From the NCBI GenBank assembly GCA_015066175.1, contig SVOW01000001.1, positions 1 to 64,000 on the forward strand: a DNA stretch of 64,000 nucleotides, written 5' to 3'. Made by a program: the position numbers and the translations under genes. Positions within the stretch are counted from its first letter, which is position 1, and each line of letters starts with the position of its first letter. This document shows positions 8,873 through 17,800 of this stretch, piece by piece. The stretch is from Oscillospiraceae bacterium. Its GTDB lineage: Bacteria; Bacillota; Clostridia; Oscillospirales; Acutalibacteraceae. The notes below the pieces were generated by a model that worked only from the letters and a program-made list of their open reading frames with translations, did not search any database and was not told the origin of the DNA.

Positions 8873-10255
8873 TTATTCCGCCATAGCCCAATCAAATGAA
8901 TAAAAAGACCAGAATCTCTTATTGTCAATTTCTTTCAATGCAACAGTGGCAACAATTTTAAAGTCAGAAGTTGTGCCATATGCATTTGAAAGTTCTTCAT
9001 CAATATATCCATAGATCTGTACTTCATATTTTCCGTCATCAAGAGCAGTTATATTTTCAGCTTTATAAGTATAACCAATGTCACCTGCATAGCCACCGCC
9101 AATATAAAAATATTCGTCACTGTAGTAATAAGAGAAATCATCACTATAAATCGCCCTGTCAGGTTCAACATTAAACACATTTTTTATAATCCAATCGATT
9201 TCTTCAGCAGAATATCTGTAATATACAGGTAAATCATTAAACTTATCCAAAGGATCAGGTGTTTCATAAACACCTGATTTCCAAACAAAACTGTCTATAC
9301 AATCAAAATCAAATAAATATGAATAAACTTGTGATATACCGCAGAAACCTGAAAGAAAGTTATATGCACGACTTACTGCGTCTGAATCAGTTAAATGATA
9401 ATAACTATCAAAAGTTGAAGTTCCATGAGTAAAACTTGAGTATTGTGTTTGGGTTATGAAATCTCCAAGCATCTCCCAATCTTCTTCTGTAGGCTCAACA
9501 ATATAATCGGGTTCATCTTCATCTGATTTATCAATATCAGTTGTAGAAAACTCAATATCAACATGATTTCTGTTATCATCAAAGCCCACAATTTTTCCAT
9601 CTTCCTTGTGAACATTTGAATATTTACCTGAGAATTCAGGCTCAACAGATTTTGTGCCGTCTGCTGTATAGATGAATGATTTACCTTTATTTGTACCATC
9701 TTCGTAAACTTCAATTGAAATATACTTGATATCTTCAAGCTTAATTGTTCCGTTAACTTTACCGCTGACGTTTTCTTTGATTTTCTGTGCTTTCTTGTTG
9801 TTTACAAAGTAAATGTCTGCATCGTAGAATTCAGGATGCTTCTCGTCTTCTTCATCTGTTTCGCCCACAACTGCATATGCTTCGCATGTGCCGTCTGAAT
9901 CGTAGTCGTCGTAAACAAATTCAATTATAGGCTTTGTTGTGCTTTCTTCGAGAATCTGCGTAAGTTTTTCTTCGTCAGTAAGGTCTTCTTTTTTCTTTTC
10001 GCCAATAACATCCCACAAGAGCCAACCGCCTACTGCGATTGCTATTACAAGAATCACTGCAATAATTGCAAGAACAATATTTTTTGATGATTTTTTCTTT
10101 TTAGGTTTCTGCGGTGCAGGCTTTTGTACGTTACTCTGCACGTCGTTATGTACGGGTGCCTGCGGTTGAGGCTGAATTGTTGCACTTCCGCAGAATTTGC
10201 AGAATTTTGCACCGTCTGCAAGTTGTTTTCCGCATTTCGGACAAACTATCATCAT
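8873..10255 (-). CDS. zinc-ribbon membrane protein, unknown function (1 of 3)
   Basis: Not recognised as a named gene. Residues 1-25 hold a zinc ribbon with two CxxC pairs (CPKCGK and CKFCGS). A Pro/Gln-rich linker, a basic KPKKKKSS stretch and one membrane segment (about residues 58-80) follow. A roughly 375-residue acidic domain rich in Asp, Tyr and Ser would lie outside the cell. The zinc ribbon would be cytosolic. Two further genes nearby (11757-12668 and 12799-14247) share this plan but have different outer domains. It has its own promoter (10287-10314) and terminator (8823-8850). Confidence 0.75.
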   Translation of the reverse strand: MMIVCPKCGKQLADGAKFCKFCGSATIQPQPQAPVHNDVQSNVQKPAPQKPKKKKSSKNIVLAIIAVILVIAIAVGGWLLWDVIGEKKKEDLTDEEKLTQILEESTTKPIIEFVYDDYDSDGTCEAYAVVGETDEEDEKHPEFYDADIYFVNNKKAQKIKENVSGKVNGTIKLEDIKYISIEVYEDGTNKGKSFIYTADGTKSVEPEFSGKYSNVHKEDGKIVGFDDNRNHVDIEFSTTDIDKSDEDEPDYIVEPTEEDWEMLGDFITQTQYSSFTHGTSTFDSYYHLTDSDAVSRAYNFLSGFCGISQVYSYLFDFDCIDSFVWKSGVYETPDPLDKFNDLPVYYRYSAEEIDWIIKNVFNVEPDRAIYSDDFSYYYSDEYFYIGGGYAGDIGYTYKAENITALDDGKYEVQIYGYIDEELSNAYGTTSDFKIVATVALKEIDNKRFWSFYSFDWAMAE

Positions 10256-10286
10256 TATTTCCCCTTTGCTTTTTCGTTATGAGAAT

Positions 10287-10314
10287 ATTATACACTATTT
10301 GTTGAAGATTGCAA
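10287..10314 (-). promoter_or_regulatory. promoter of the 460-residue zinc-ribbon gene
   Basis: Minus strand: TTGCAA (10314-10309), a 16-base spacer, TATAAT (10292-10287), then AAAGGGG and the ATG at 10255. Confidence 0.65.
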
Positions 10315-10403
10315 CGGTTTGTAAAAAACGAAGTAATTTTTGTAAATTTTGTATGATAAGATATCAAAACGAAAATTTTATTTAAAAGTCAGGTAAAATA
10401 ATA

Positions 10404-10928
10404 TCAAGACAGAAAATCGACAACACTGCGTGCTATGGTTTCACCGATTTCATTCAGATTATCTTTTATCCACATTTCGTCGCTGGGGTTATCGTGATAT
10501 GCAACTTCTACAAGCACTGCAGGTGCTTTTGTAAACTGCAGTTCACCTAATTCTATTGTACTCATCGGATTAACAAGCCGTGGATTCGGATAAATTTCTT
10601 TAATGTTTTCGGCAAGAATATCAGCAAATTCTTTTGCTTTTTCACTGCCGGGATAATAATATATATCACTCCCCTGCAGTTTTCCTGCAAATTGTTCAGG
10701 AGAAGCATTTGAATGAAGCGCGAGATGCAGATCATACTTACCTGAATTTGATTCTTCTATTGCCGACGCTAATGGTAAATCCGGATTGTTACGAACAACA
10801 GTTATACCACTATTTTCAAGATTCATCTGCACAACATCGGCTAAAAGATTCATATAAAACTCTTCATTACCGCCTGAAAAATACTGATTAAATTCCTGCG
10901 TTGACGGACTTAAATATATTGACGGCAT
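10404..10928 (-). CDS. N-acetylmuramoyl-L-alanine amidase-like protein (Amidase_3 fold)
   Basis: A 174-residue protein with the Amidase_3 fold, whose members cut the bond between MurNAc and L-Ala in peptidoglycan. The zinc ligands Glu (GGNEEFY, residue 22 or 23) and His72 (LALHSNAS) and the catalytic Glu (LVEVAYHDN) are visible. The usual first zinc ligand, in a GHGG-like motif, is replaced by YLSPSTQ near residue 6. There is no signal peptide, so how it would reach the wall is unclear. It starts 3 bases after the sigma-K stop, which suggests a sporulation role. Confidence 0.75.
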   Translation of the reverse strand: MPSIYLSPSTQEFNQYFSGGNEEFYMNLLADVVQMNLENSGITVVRNNPDLPLASAIEESNSGKYDLHLALHSNASPEQFAGKLQGSDIYYYPGSEKAKEFADILAENIKEIYPNPRLVNPMSTIELGELQFTKAPAVLVEVAYHDNPSDEMWIKDNLNEIGETIARSVVDFLS

Positions 10929-10931
10929 AAT

Positions 10932-11645
10932 TTATCCCCTCCTGAAATTACTATTTGAATTTGTGTTAAATTTATCTTTCAGAATGTCAATTCCTTTCTT
11001 TTCGAGCCTTGAGACATAAGAACGTGAAATATTCATTTTTTTCGCAATTTCACGCTGCGTCAGAGGCATTTCACCTGTAAGACCATATCTCATAACAAGA
11101 ATTTCATATTCACGCGTATTGCTCATTCCAAGCAGATATTCATACAATTTTTCACATTTAATTTTGTAATCAATGTCATCAATCAGGTTTTCTTCGCTGC
11201 AGATAATATCCATCAAGGTAAGCGTATCTCCGTCACCATCTGATTCTATGGGTTCAGACATAAAAACTTCCTGTGAAGTCTTTTTTGTGGCCCTGAAGTG
11301 CATAAGGATTTCATTTTCGATGCATCGGGCCGCATAAGTTGCAAGACGTGCGCCTTTCTCTATGTTAAATGAATTAATCCCCTTTATAAGTCCAATCGTT
11401 CCGATAGATATCAGATCTTCCTGATCACAATAGTTTGAATAATACTTCTTGATAATATGAGCTACAAGACGCAGATTATGTTCAATCAATTTCTTTTTTG
11501 CATTATCATCTCCGTTTTTCATTTCCTGAAGATATTTTCTTTCTTCACTTGCTGATAATGGTGGCGGAAACGAACTCGAAACATTCAGATGCAACGTGAT
11601 AAAAAGAATGTGACTTAGAAACGTATTTATCAATTCGGCAAACAT
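10932..11645 (-). CDS. sigK: RNA polymerase sporulation sigma factor sigma-K (pro-protein)
   Basis: Late mother-cell sigma factor of sporulation. The 237 residues begin with a hydrophobic pro-sequence (INTFLSHILFITLHL), then FPPPLSASEERKYL, the core-binding IEHNLRLVAHIIKKYY, EDLISIGTIGLIKGI, the region 2.3/2.4 segment GARLATYAARCIENEILMHFR, and the C-terminal helix-turn-helix MPLTQREIAKKMNISRSYVS. ATG 11645 follows AGGGGTG and gives the normal N-terminus. A longer upstream extension lacks a ribosome site. The gene is intact with no intervening skin-type element. In Bacillus the pro-sequence is removed by SpoIVFB. Confidence 0.92.
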   Translation of the reverse strand: MFAELINTFLSHILFITLHLNVSSSFPPPLSASEERKYLQEMKNGDDNAKKKLIEHNLRLVAHIIKKYYSNYCDQEDLISIGTIGLIKGINSFNIEKGARLATYAARCIENEILMHFRATKKTSQEVFMSEPIESDGDGDTLTLMDIICSEENLIDDIDYKIKCEKLYEYLLGMSNTREYEILVMRYGLTGEMPLTQREIAKKMNISRSYVSRLEKKGIDILKDKFNTNSNSNFRRG

Positions 11646-11673
11646 AAAAACACCCCTGAAATCAATGTATAAC

Positions 11674-11703
11674 ATTATATTCTTTGTATTTAAATATTTG
11701 CAA
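11674..11703 (-). promoter_or_regulatory. putative promoter of sigK
   Basis: Minus strand: TTGCAA (11703-11698), an 18-base spacer, TATAAT (11679-11674). In Bacillus sigK is read by sigma-E. No clear sigma-E boxes were seen, so this assignment is tentative. Confidence 0.4.
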
Positions 11704-11711
11704 GTCCATAA

Positions 11712-11740
11712 AAAAATCACCGGGCATTTATAACCCGGCG
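11712..11740 (-). terminator. terminator of the 303-residue zinc-ribbon gene
   Basis: Stem CCGGG (11720-11724) with CCCGG (11734-11738), followed on the minus strand by TGATTTTTTT. Confidence 0.75.
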
Positions 11741-11756
11741 AAAAAAAATATTATAT

Positions 11757-12668
11757 TCAGATTCCATTTACAGTTGTAATATTATTGATGAAACTATTTA
11801 TTGCTCCTTCACCGACACCTGATGCAAAAATTACAATAGCGTAACCATCAAGTATTCTTACATGATAACGAAGCATAGCACCTGTTGTTGTGTGAGTAAA
11901 TCCTAATGTAAGATATTTTTCTCCTGCAATTGTAACCTCAGGATTATCTGTGTTCAGAACAAGTGTATCTCCGTACATTGTGTAAGCTGAACTTTCCAAA
12001 ACATCTATGTAATCCTGGGCACTAAAGCTTGCAGGCTGTGCACTGATATTTTCAAAACAAATCGCACCTGTAGAACCATTAGTCATATTCACTGAAGCAA
12101 AACCGCAATCTGTAACTGAATTTTCAAAAGTTGTAAAATATATTTCATCAGCTATCGGCCATGAACTTGAAGCGGGAATATAAAGATTTGCCCATTCATT
12201 ATAATAAGCACCATCAACTATTTCGCCTTCAGTATATTCAATGTCAAATCCGAGAAACGGCTCTGTCGGTTCATCGCTTTCAACATCAGCATCAGTATCT
12301 GATTCAGTTTCTTTTTCATCATTTTCTTCCGGTTCAACATATTCAGTTTCAACATCATCTACTATTACTTCAGAGTCAACGTCAAAAGAAAAAGCTATAA
12401 CAATTCCGACGACTATCAAAGCAATTGCACCAAGAATTATAAGAATAATTTTCCATGCAGGCATTGATTTTTTTTGTGGTTGAACATTTACAGGCGCCTG
12501 AAATTGTTGCTGATAAACGGGTTGAACCGGTGGTTGCTGCATTGGTGGCTGTATATATCCATCATAACTCTGCTGTGCAGGTGCTGAAAATTCAGTTGAA
12601 CCGCAATTCTGGCAGAATGTTGCATTTATGTCGACAGGTGTATTACATTTAGAACATATCTTATTCAT
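11757..12668 (-). CDS. zinc-ribbon membrane protein, unknown function (2 of 3)
   Basis: Not recognised by name. Residues 4-22 form a zinc ribbon (CSKC and CQNC). A Gln/Pro-rich linker leads to a membrane segment (IILIILGAIALIVVGIVIAF, about residues 74-93), a very acidic spacer (about 97-135), and a folded outer domain of some 165 residues. ATG follows AAGGAG. It is transcribed alone, with its own promoter and terminator. The outer domain differs from those of the other two zinc-ribbon proteins, so only the anchor plan is shared. Confidence 0.72.
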   Translation of the reverse strand: MNKICSKCNTPVDINATFCQNCGSTEFSAPAQQSYDGYIQPPMQQPPVQPVYQQQFQAPVNVQPQKKSMPAWKIILIILGAIALIVVGIVIAFSFDVDSEVIVDDVETEYVEPEENDEKETESDTDADVESDEPTEPFLGFDIEYTEGEIVDGAYYNEWANLYIPASSSWPIADEIYFTTFENSVTDCGFASVNMTNGSTGAICFENISAQPASFSAQDYIDVLESSAYTMYGDTLVLNTDNPEVTIAGEKYLTLGFTHTTTGAMLRYHVRILDGYAIVIFASGVGEGAINSFINNITTVNGI

Positions 12669-12687
12669 AAAATCACTCCTTAATCTA

Positions 12688-12716
12688 ATTATACTAAAAC
12701 CATTTCACAAATTCAA
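12688..12716 (-). promoter_or_regulatory. promoter of the 303-residue zinc-ribbon gene
   Basis: Minus strand: TTGAAT (12716-12711), a 17-base spacer, TATAAT (12693-12688). Confidence 0.7.
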
Positions 12717-12740
12717 TATGAAAATTATGAAACTTTATTA

Positions 12741-12775
12741 AAAAGCTGACTTCGTAAAAAACGAAATCAGCTTTT
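12741..12775 (-). terminator. terminator of the 482-residue zinc-ribbon gene
   Basis: An imperfect stem of about 13 bp, AAAAGCTGACTTCGT pairing with ACGAAATCAGCTTTT, with a T-rich end on the minus strand. It closes the carA-carB-coiled coil-zinc ribbon transcript. Confidence 0.7.
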
Positions 12776-12798
12776 AATTTATAAACAATTAATTATAA

Positions 12799-14247
12799 TC
12801 AATAATCCCATGTTCGGCACGAAACACTTATGCCAGACACTTTTCCGGATTCTTTATCGACATCAATGGATACCATAAAGTCACGAGAACTGTATTCAGA
12901 GTAAGAATAAGTTTGATTGTATGTACCATTGTAGTAATCAAACTCATCACCAACTAACGCCACAACATCAGCTTTTTTTGTACCAATAGATACTGAATCA
13001 CTGGCAGAACCTATAGAAATATCTACATTCTCATAGTTATCGACATCTACTTTATATACTGCACAGTTTTCAACTGTAGTCTGATAATCTGAATAATTAG
13101 TTATATAAAGTTCAATTTCTTTACCATTTTTTTCAACATAAATATAGTCACTACCACCGGCAACTACATCACCTGACTGTTGTACAATTTCCCATCCATT
13201 ATCAAGAAAAACGCTTACAGGTGCAGGAAGCTGATACAAATCACCTTCTATTTTAACAACCGATGACTTAATGTCACTACCCATAGATGTAGGTGCTTTA
13301 TACTCGCCGAGATAATCAGGTGTTTCTGTAGAAGTAGTTGTTTCATCGTCATCTGACTCAACAAAGTTTTTCAATTGGATAGAACAATAATCAGCTTCAT
13401 CAGAACAATAAAAATCTACACAATTCTGATAAGAATCCCTTTCAGCATAGTATGTCAAAACTTCATAATCGCTACCACTACTGCTATATCCCGGAGTACC
13501 AAATGCAGATTTAATTTCATCAACAGAGGACTCTACTGTAATTCCCTTTGCAATTACAAAATCAACGCCTTCATAAGCATAACACTCAATGCCACCGATT
13601 TTACAATCTTTGATTTTTTTTACATTGCCACTGAAATTATATGAGAATACCATAACTTTAAGTCCGTCTCTTGACATATAGTAGCAATCAGAACTATTGC
13701 CTGAAATTGTTGTATCGCCACTATATCCTGAACTTGAAATAGTCCAACCATTATCAGTGAAGTCTTTGTAATCGCAAGGCAATTTATAAACATCACCTTC
13801 AAGTTCAAAAGTGAAATCGTACAAATCATCTGACATTGTAACAGTTGAATCCGCAGGAGCATTGCCTGTTATATTGTTATTTTCACCGCCGTTTACATTT
13901 TCACTCGGTGCTTCAGTAGTGCTGATACTTGTAGTTTCATCATTCTTTGATGTATCAGGATTCTCTTTTTCCGAAAACAGCAAGAACACAATAATCGCTA
14001 CAAGTCCAACAAGAAGAACAGACAAACCAACAATTATTGCTGTTTTATTTTTTGATTTTTTCTTTTGATTGTTATCACTTGCGGCAACTGGATTAACCGG
14101 AGAATTGTTATTTGAACTCTGACCGCCTTCAAAACTTGTCTGGTTTGATTGTTCATAAACTTCAACAAAACTGCTTGAACCGCATTTTTCGCAAAATTGC
14201 GCATTCGTATTTGATAAATTACCGCACATTGTACATTTTTTTGGCAT
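12799..14247 (-). CDS. zinc-ribbon membrane protein, unknown function (3 of 3)
   Basis: Not recognised by name. A zinc ribbon (CTMC and CEKC) fills the first 22 or so residues. A membrane segment (TAIIVGLSVLLVGLVAIIVF) follows a Lys-rich stretch. The outer part begins with a Ser/Thr-rich linker and holds two related halves, each opening with the pattern GDxYxLPxxxxxFxDNGW, so it is an internal duplication. A GTG at 14256 is in frame but is part of the ribosome site GAGGTG. ATG 14247 lies 6 bases after it. It starts 12 bases after the coiled-coil gene and probably belongs to the carAB transcript. Confidence 0.72.
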   Translation of the reverse strand: MPKKCTMCGNLSNTNAQFCEKCGSSSFVEVYEQSNQTSFEGGQSSNNNSPVNPVAASDNNQKKKSKNKTAIIVGLSVLLVGLVAIIVFLLFSEKENPDTSKNDETTSISTTEAPSENVNGGENNNITGNAPADSTVTMSDDLYDFTFELEGDVYKLPCDYKDFTDNGWTISSSGYSGDTTISGNSSDCYYMSRDGLKVMVFSYNFSGNVKKIKDCKIGGIECYAYEGVDFVIAKGITVESSVDEIKSAFGTPGYSSSGSDYEVLTYYAERDSYQNCVDFYCSDEADYCSIQLKNFVESDDDETTTSTETPDYLGEYKAPTSMGSDIKSSVVKIEGDLYQLPAPVSVFLDNGWEIVQQSGDVVAGGSDYIYVEKNGKEIELYITNYSDYQTTVENCAVYKVDVDNYENVDISIGSASDSVSIGTKKADVVALVGDEFDYYNGTYNQTYSYSEYSSRDFMVSIDVDKESGKVSGISVSCRTWDY

Positions 14248-14259
14248 AACATTCACCTC

Positions 14260-14820
14260 TTATTTTCCAATAGCAACACTATCATCTAAACCTTTTGAAA
14301 GCACTGCAAGTCGATCAGAAATTTCAGAAATTGAAACTTCAATCTGACTTGTCAATGTTTTAAAATCACTTGAAACCGTGTTAAGACAGGTTTTTGCTTT
14401 ATCAATTTTATTTTTAGTTGAAATATTGATTGACTCCGAAACGAGTTGTGCATTCTTGATGCAGGATTCTGAATAACGAAGTGAATCCATCATCAATCTG
14501 TTTGCCTTTTCTTCCGCACCTTCGATTTCATCAAACTTGGAAGTTTTTTTAACAAGCTCATCAATGCGTTTATTAAGGCTTTCAATCGTGCTCTTATATT
14601 CAGCAATTTCCCTTAAAAGAGCATTGTTCTCTTCCATAAGGTTAGAATTTTTAACAGCCATTTCATCTTTTTCTTTAATACATTTTGCATTTTCTGCATC
14701 TGCTGAACTGAGACGTTCGAGAGTCGCAGCATTTTGCTCGCAGAGTGATGCTATATATTCCATTACTTCCCTTTTGTTGAAACCAAAAGATGAAGTTTTG
14801 AAAACTACATTATTCTGCAT
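14260..14820 (-). CDS. DivIVA-like coiled-coil protein
   Basis: The 186-residue protein begins with FKTSSFGFNKREVMEYIASL, which resembles the membrane-binding start of DivIVA/GpsB proteins. Long helical heptad stretches follow (residues about 30-100 and 115-180), rich in Glu, Lys and Ser. There is no signal or membrane segment. DivIVA-type proteins mark curved membranes at septa and poles; whether this one does is inference. It lies 18 bases after carB-dapF and 12 bases before a zinc-ribbon membrane protein, so these may be one transcript. Confidence 0.6.
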   Translation of the reverse strand: MQNNVVFKTSSFGFNKREVMEYIASLCEQNAATLERLSSADAENAKCIKEKDEMAVKNSNLMEENNALLREIAEYKSTIESLNKRIDELVKKTSKFDEIEGAEEKANRLMMDSLRYSESCIKNAQLVSESINISTKNKIDKAKTCLNTVSSDFKTLTSQIEVSISEISDRLAVLSKGLDDSVAIGK

Positions 14821-14838
14821 AAATCACACACTCCAAAG

Positions 14839-17800
14839 TCAATAATTTATTGTACCATTAAATATCATTGAAACGTTACCAGAAAGATGGATTCCGTCAT
14901 CTGTATAGTTTACGATCAATTCGCCACCCTTTGTTTTAACGGTAATGTCTTCATTTTTACTGCAAAGGCCGTTGGCAACTGCTGCTGCAACTGCTGCACA
15001 AGCACCTGTACCACTTGAAAGAGTGAGACCGTAGTCTGACTTCCATACACGAAGCTTAAGTTCACGTTTATTTACAAACTGAACAAGTTCAGTATTGATT
15101 CCTTTGGGGAACATTTCGTGGTTTTCAAGCGCATAGCCTACTTTTGCAAGGTCGAATACATCAACGTTATCACAGAAAACAACGCAGTGAGGGCTGTTAA
15201 GTGAGAAACAGTTGATTTTAAGTTCTTTACCGCCACAAGCAATAGCATAGTCTTTAATTTCACTATCACTTACGGCAGGAACTGATTCGGGTGCCCAATC
15301 AGGAAGTCCCATATTAACAGTAACAGAACGAACTTCATCATTGAGAATATGAACCTTAACATTTCTTACGTCCTGTGAAGTTTCAATCTTAAATGAAGAT
15401 TTTTTAATCATGCCTCTGTCATAGAGATATTTTGCTACACAGTGTATGCAGTTACCGTAAAGGTCTGATTCTTTACCATTTGAACCGAATACACGCATCT
15501 TTGCATCAGCTTTTGATGAACCTTCAACAAGCACAAGACCGTTTGCACCGATACCGTAGTTTCTGTCTACAAGGCTGATTGTAAGAGATTCGGGACACGA
15601 AATATTATTCTTGAAGTTATTGAGAATAATAAAGTCATTACCGCAACCCTGCATTTTGTAGAAATCAAGAGGTTCTTTTTCAAGACGCATATTGTTGATG
15701 TCAACAAGTTCTGTGTTATAAAGGTTATAACGGCTTGCAATAGTATCAACAAGTGCATTAGCAGTATCCATTGATGTGATACAAGTAATTGCGAGCTGGA
15801 CTGCTCTGCGGTTGATACGGATATAGTCGGCAATTGTATTTTTCTTGCCTACGCCTGTGTAGACAATATAATCAAGCTTGCCGTCTTCAAGAAGCTGCAT
15901 AACTTCATCGGTTTCATCATCGTGAAGTTTCTTGACAACATGAACTTTAATTCCGAGTTGTTCGATAAGTTCTGCGGTTGATTTTGTAGCGTAAATCTTA
16001 ACGCCGAAATCATTGAACTTTCTTGCAAGTTCCTGAACTTCTGGCTTATCATTATCGCTTACAGAAAGGAGAACACCACCGCTCTTCTTGCTATAGTCGT
16101 GAAGTCTGAATCCTGCACTTGTAAGAGCTTTATAAAGTGCTTCTTCAAGGTTTTCGCCAAGACCGAGAACTTCACCTGTTGATTTCATTTCAGGACCGAG
16201 TGATGAGTTAACATCTGAAAGTTTTTCAAATGAGAACACAGGTGCTTTAACTGCAAAATAAGGCGGAGTCTTGTAAAGTCCTGTGCCGTAACCTAATGAT
16301 TTAAGTGATTCACCAACCATAATTTTGGTTGCGAGTTCAACCATAGGAACGCCAGTAACTTTACTGATATAAGGAATTGTTCTTGACGCTCTGGGGTTAA
16401 CCTCGATAACATAAAGTTCATTTCTGTAAATAAGATACTGAATGTTAACAAGACCCTTTGTGCCAAGTTCAAGAGTAAGCTTTTCTGAACAGTCAATAAG
16501 TGTTTCGAGCATTTTATCGTTAAGGTTATAGGGCGGATAAACTGCAATTGAGTCACCGCTGTGAACACCTGCACGTTCAATATGCTGCATAACACCGGGA
16601 ATCAGAACGTCTTTGCCGTCAGAGATAACGTCAACTTCAAGTTCTGCACCCATCATATATTTATCAACAAGAACAGGGTTTTCAATTTTCTGTTCAAGGA
16701 TAATCTGCATATACTGTCTGATATCATCAGGAGTATAGCAAATCTGCATATTCTGACCACCAATAACATATGAAGGACGGAGAAGTACAGGATATTCAAG
16801 CTCTTCAGCAGCTTTGAGAGCATCTTCAGTGTTCATAATTGTTCTGCCCTGAGGACGTCTGATACCGAATTTTTCAAGAAGAGCATCGAATTTTTCTCTG
16901 TCTTCGGCAATATCAATACCTTCAGCGGATGTACCGAGAATCTTGATACCCTGCTCATCAAGGAATTTTGTAAGTTTGATTGCGGTCTGACCACCAAAAG
17001 CCACAACAACACCGATGGGCTTTTCTACCTCGATAACGTTCATAACATCTTCTTCTGTAAGAGGTTCGAAGTAAAGTCTGTCTGCAGTGTCAAAGTCAGT
17101 TGAAACAGTTTCAGGGTTGTTGTTAATAATAACAACTTCGTAGCCAAGTTCTTTAAGTGACCATACGCAGTGAACTGATGAATAGTCAAATTCAATACCC
17201 TGACCGATTCTGATAGGACCTGAACCGAGAACCATAATAACATCTTTACCGCTTCTCTTAAATGCACGGCTTTCGCAATGGTTATCAAAAGTTGAATAGA
17301 AATAAGGTGTTTCTGCTTTAAACTCTGCTGCACAAGTGTCAACCATTTTATAAACAGCATTCTTGCTTTCCATAATGTTTACGCCTGAAATACGTTCAAT
17401 TGCAGCATCTGTATAACCGAGTTTTTTACCTTTTTCGTAATAATCATCGTCAAAGTTGCCGCTTTCAAGCATAAGCTCATAATCAGCAAGATTTTTAAGT
17501 TTATAAAGGAACCACTCATCAATTCTTGTAATTTCATGGATTTTATCAATACTGAATCCGTTTTTAAGAGCTTTGAAGATAGTGAACATTCTCATATCGT
17601 CCATGTCATGAAGCTTAGCTTCAATATCAGTAACATCATCAAGACGTTTTGTATTGAGAGTGTCCATAGAAATTTCAGCACCACGTACAGCTTTCATAAT
17701 AGCCATTTCAAATGAAGTACCGATTGACATAACTTCACCGGTTGCTTTCATTTGTGTGCCGAGAGTTCTGCTTGAATTTACAAATTTATCAAAAGGCCAT

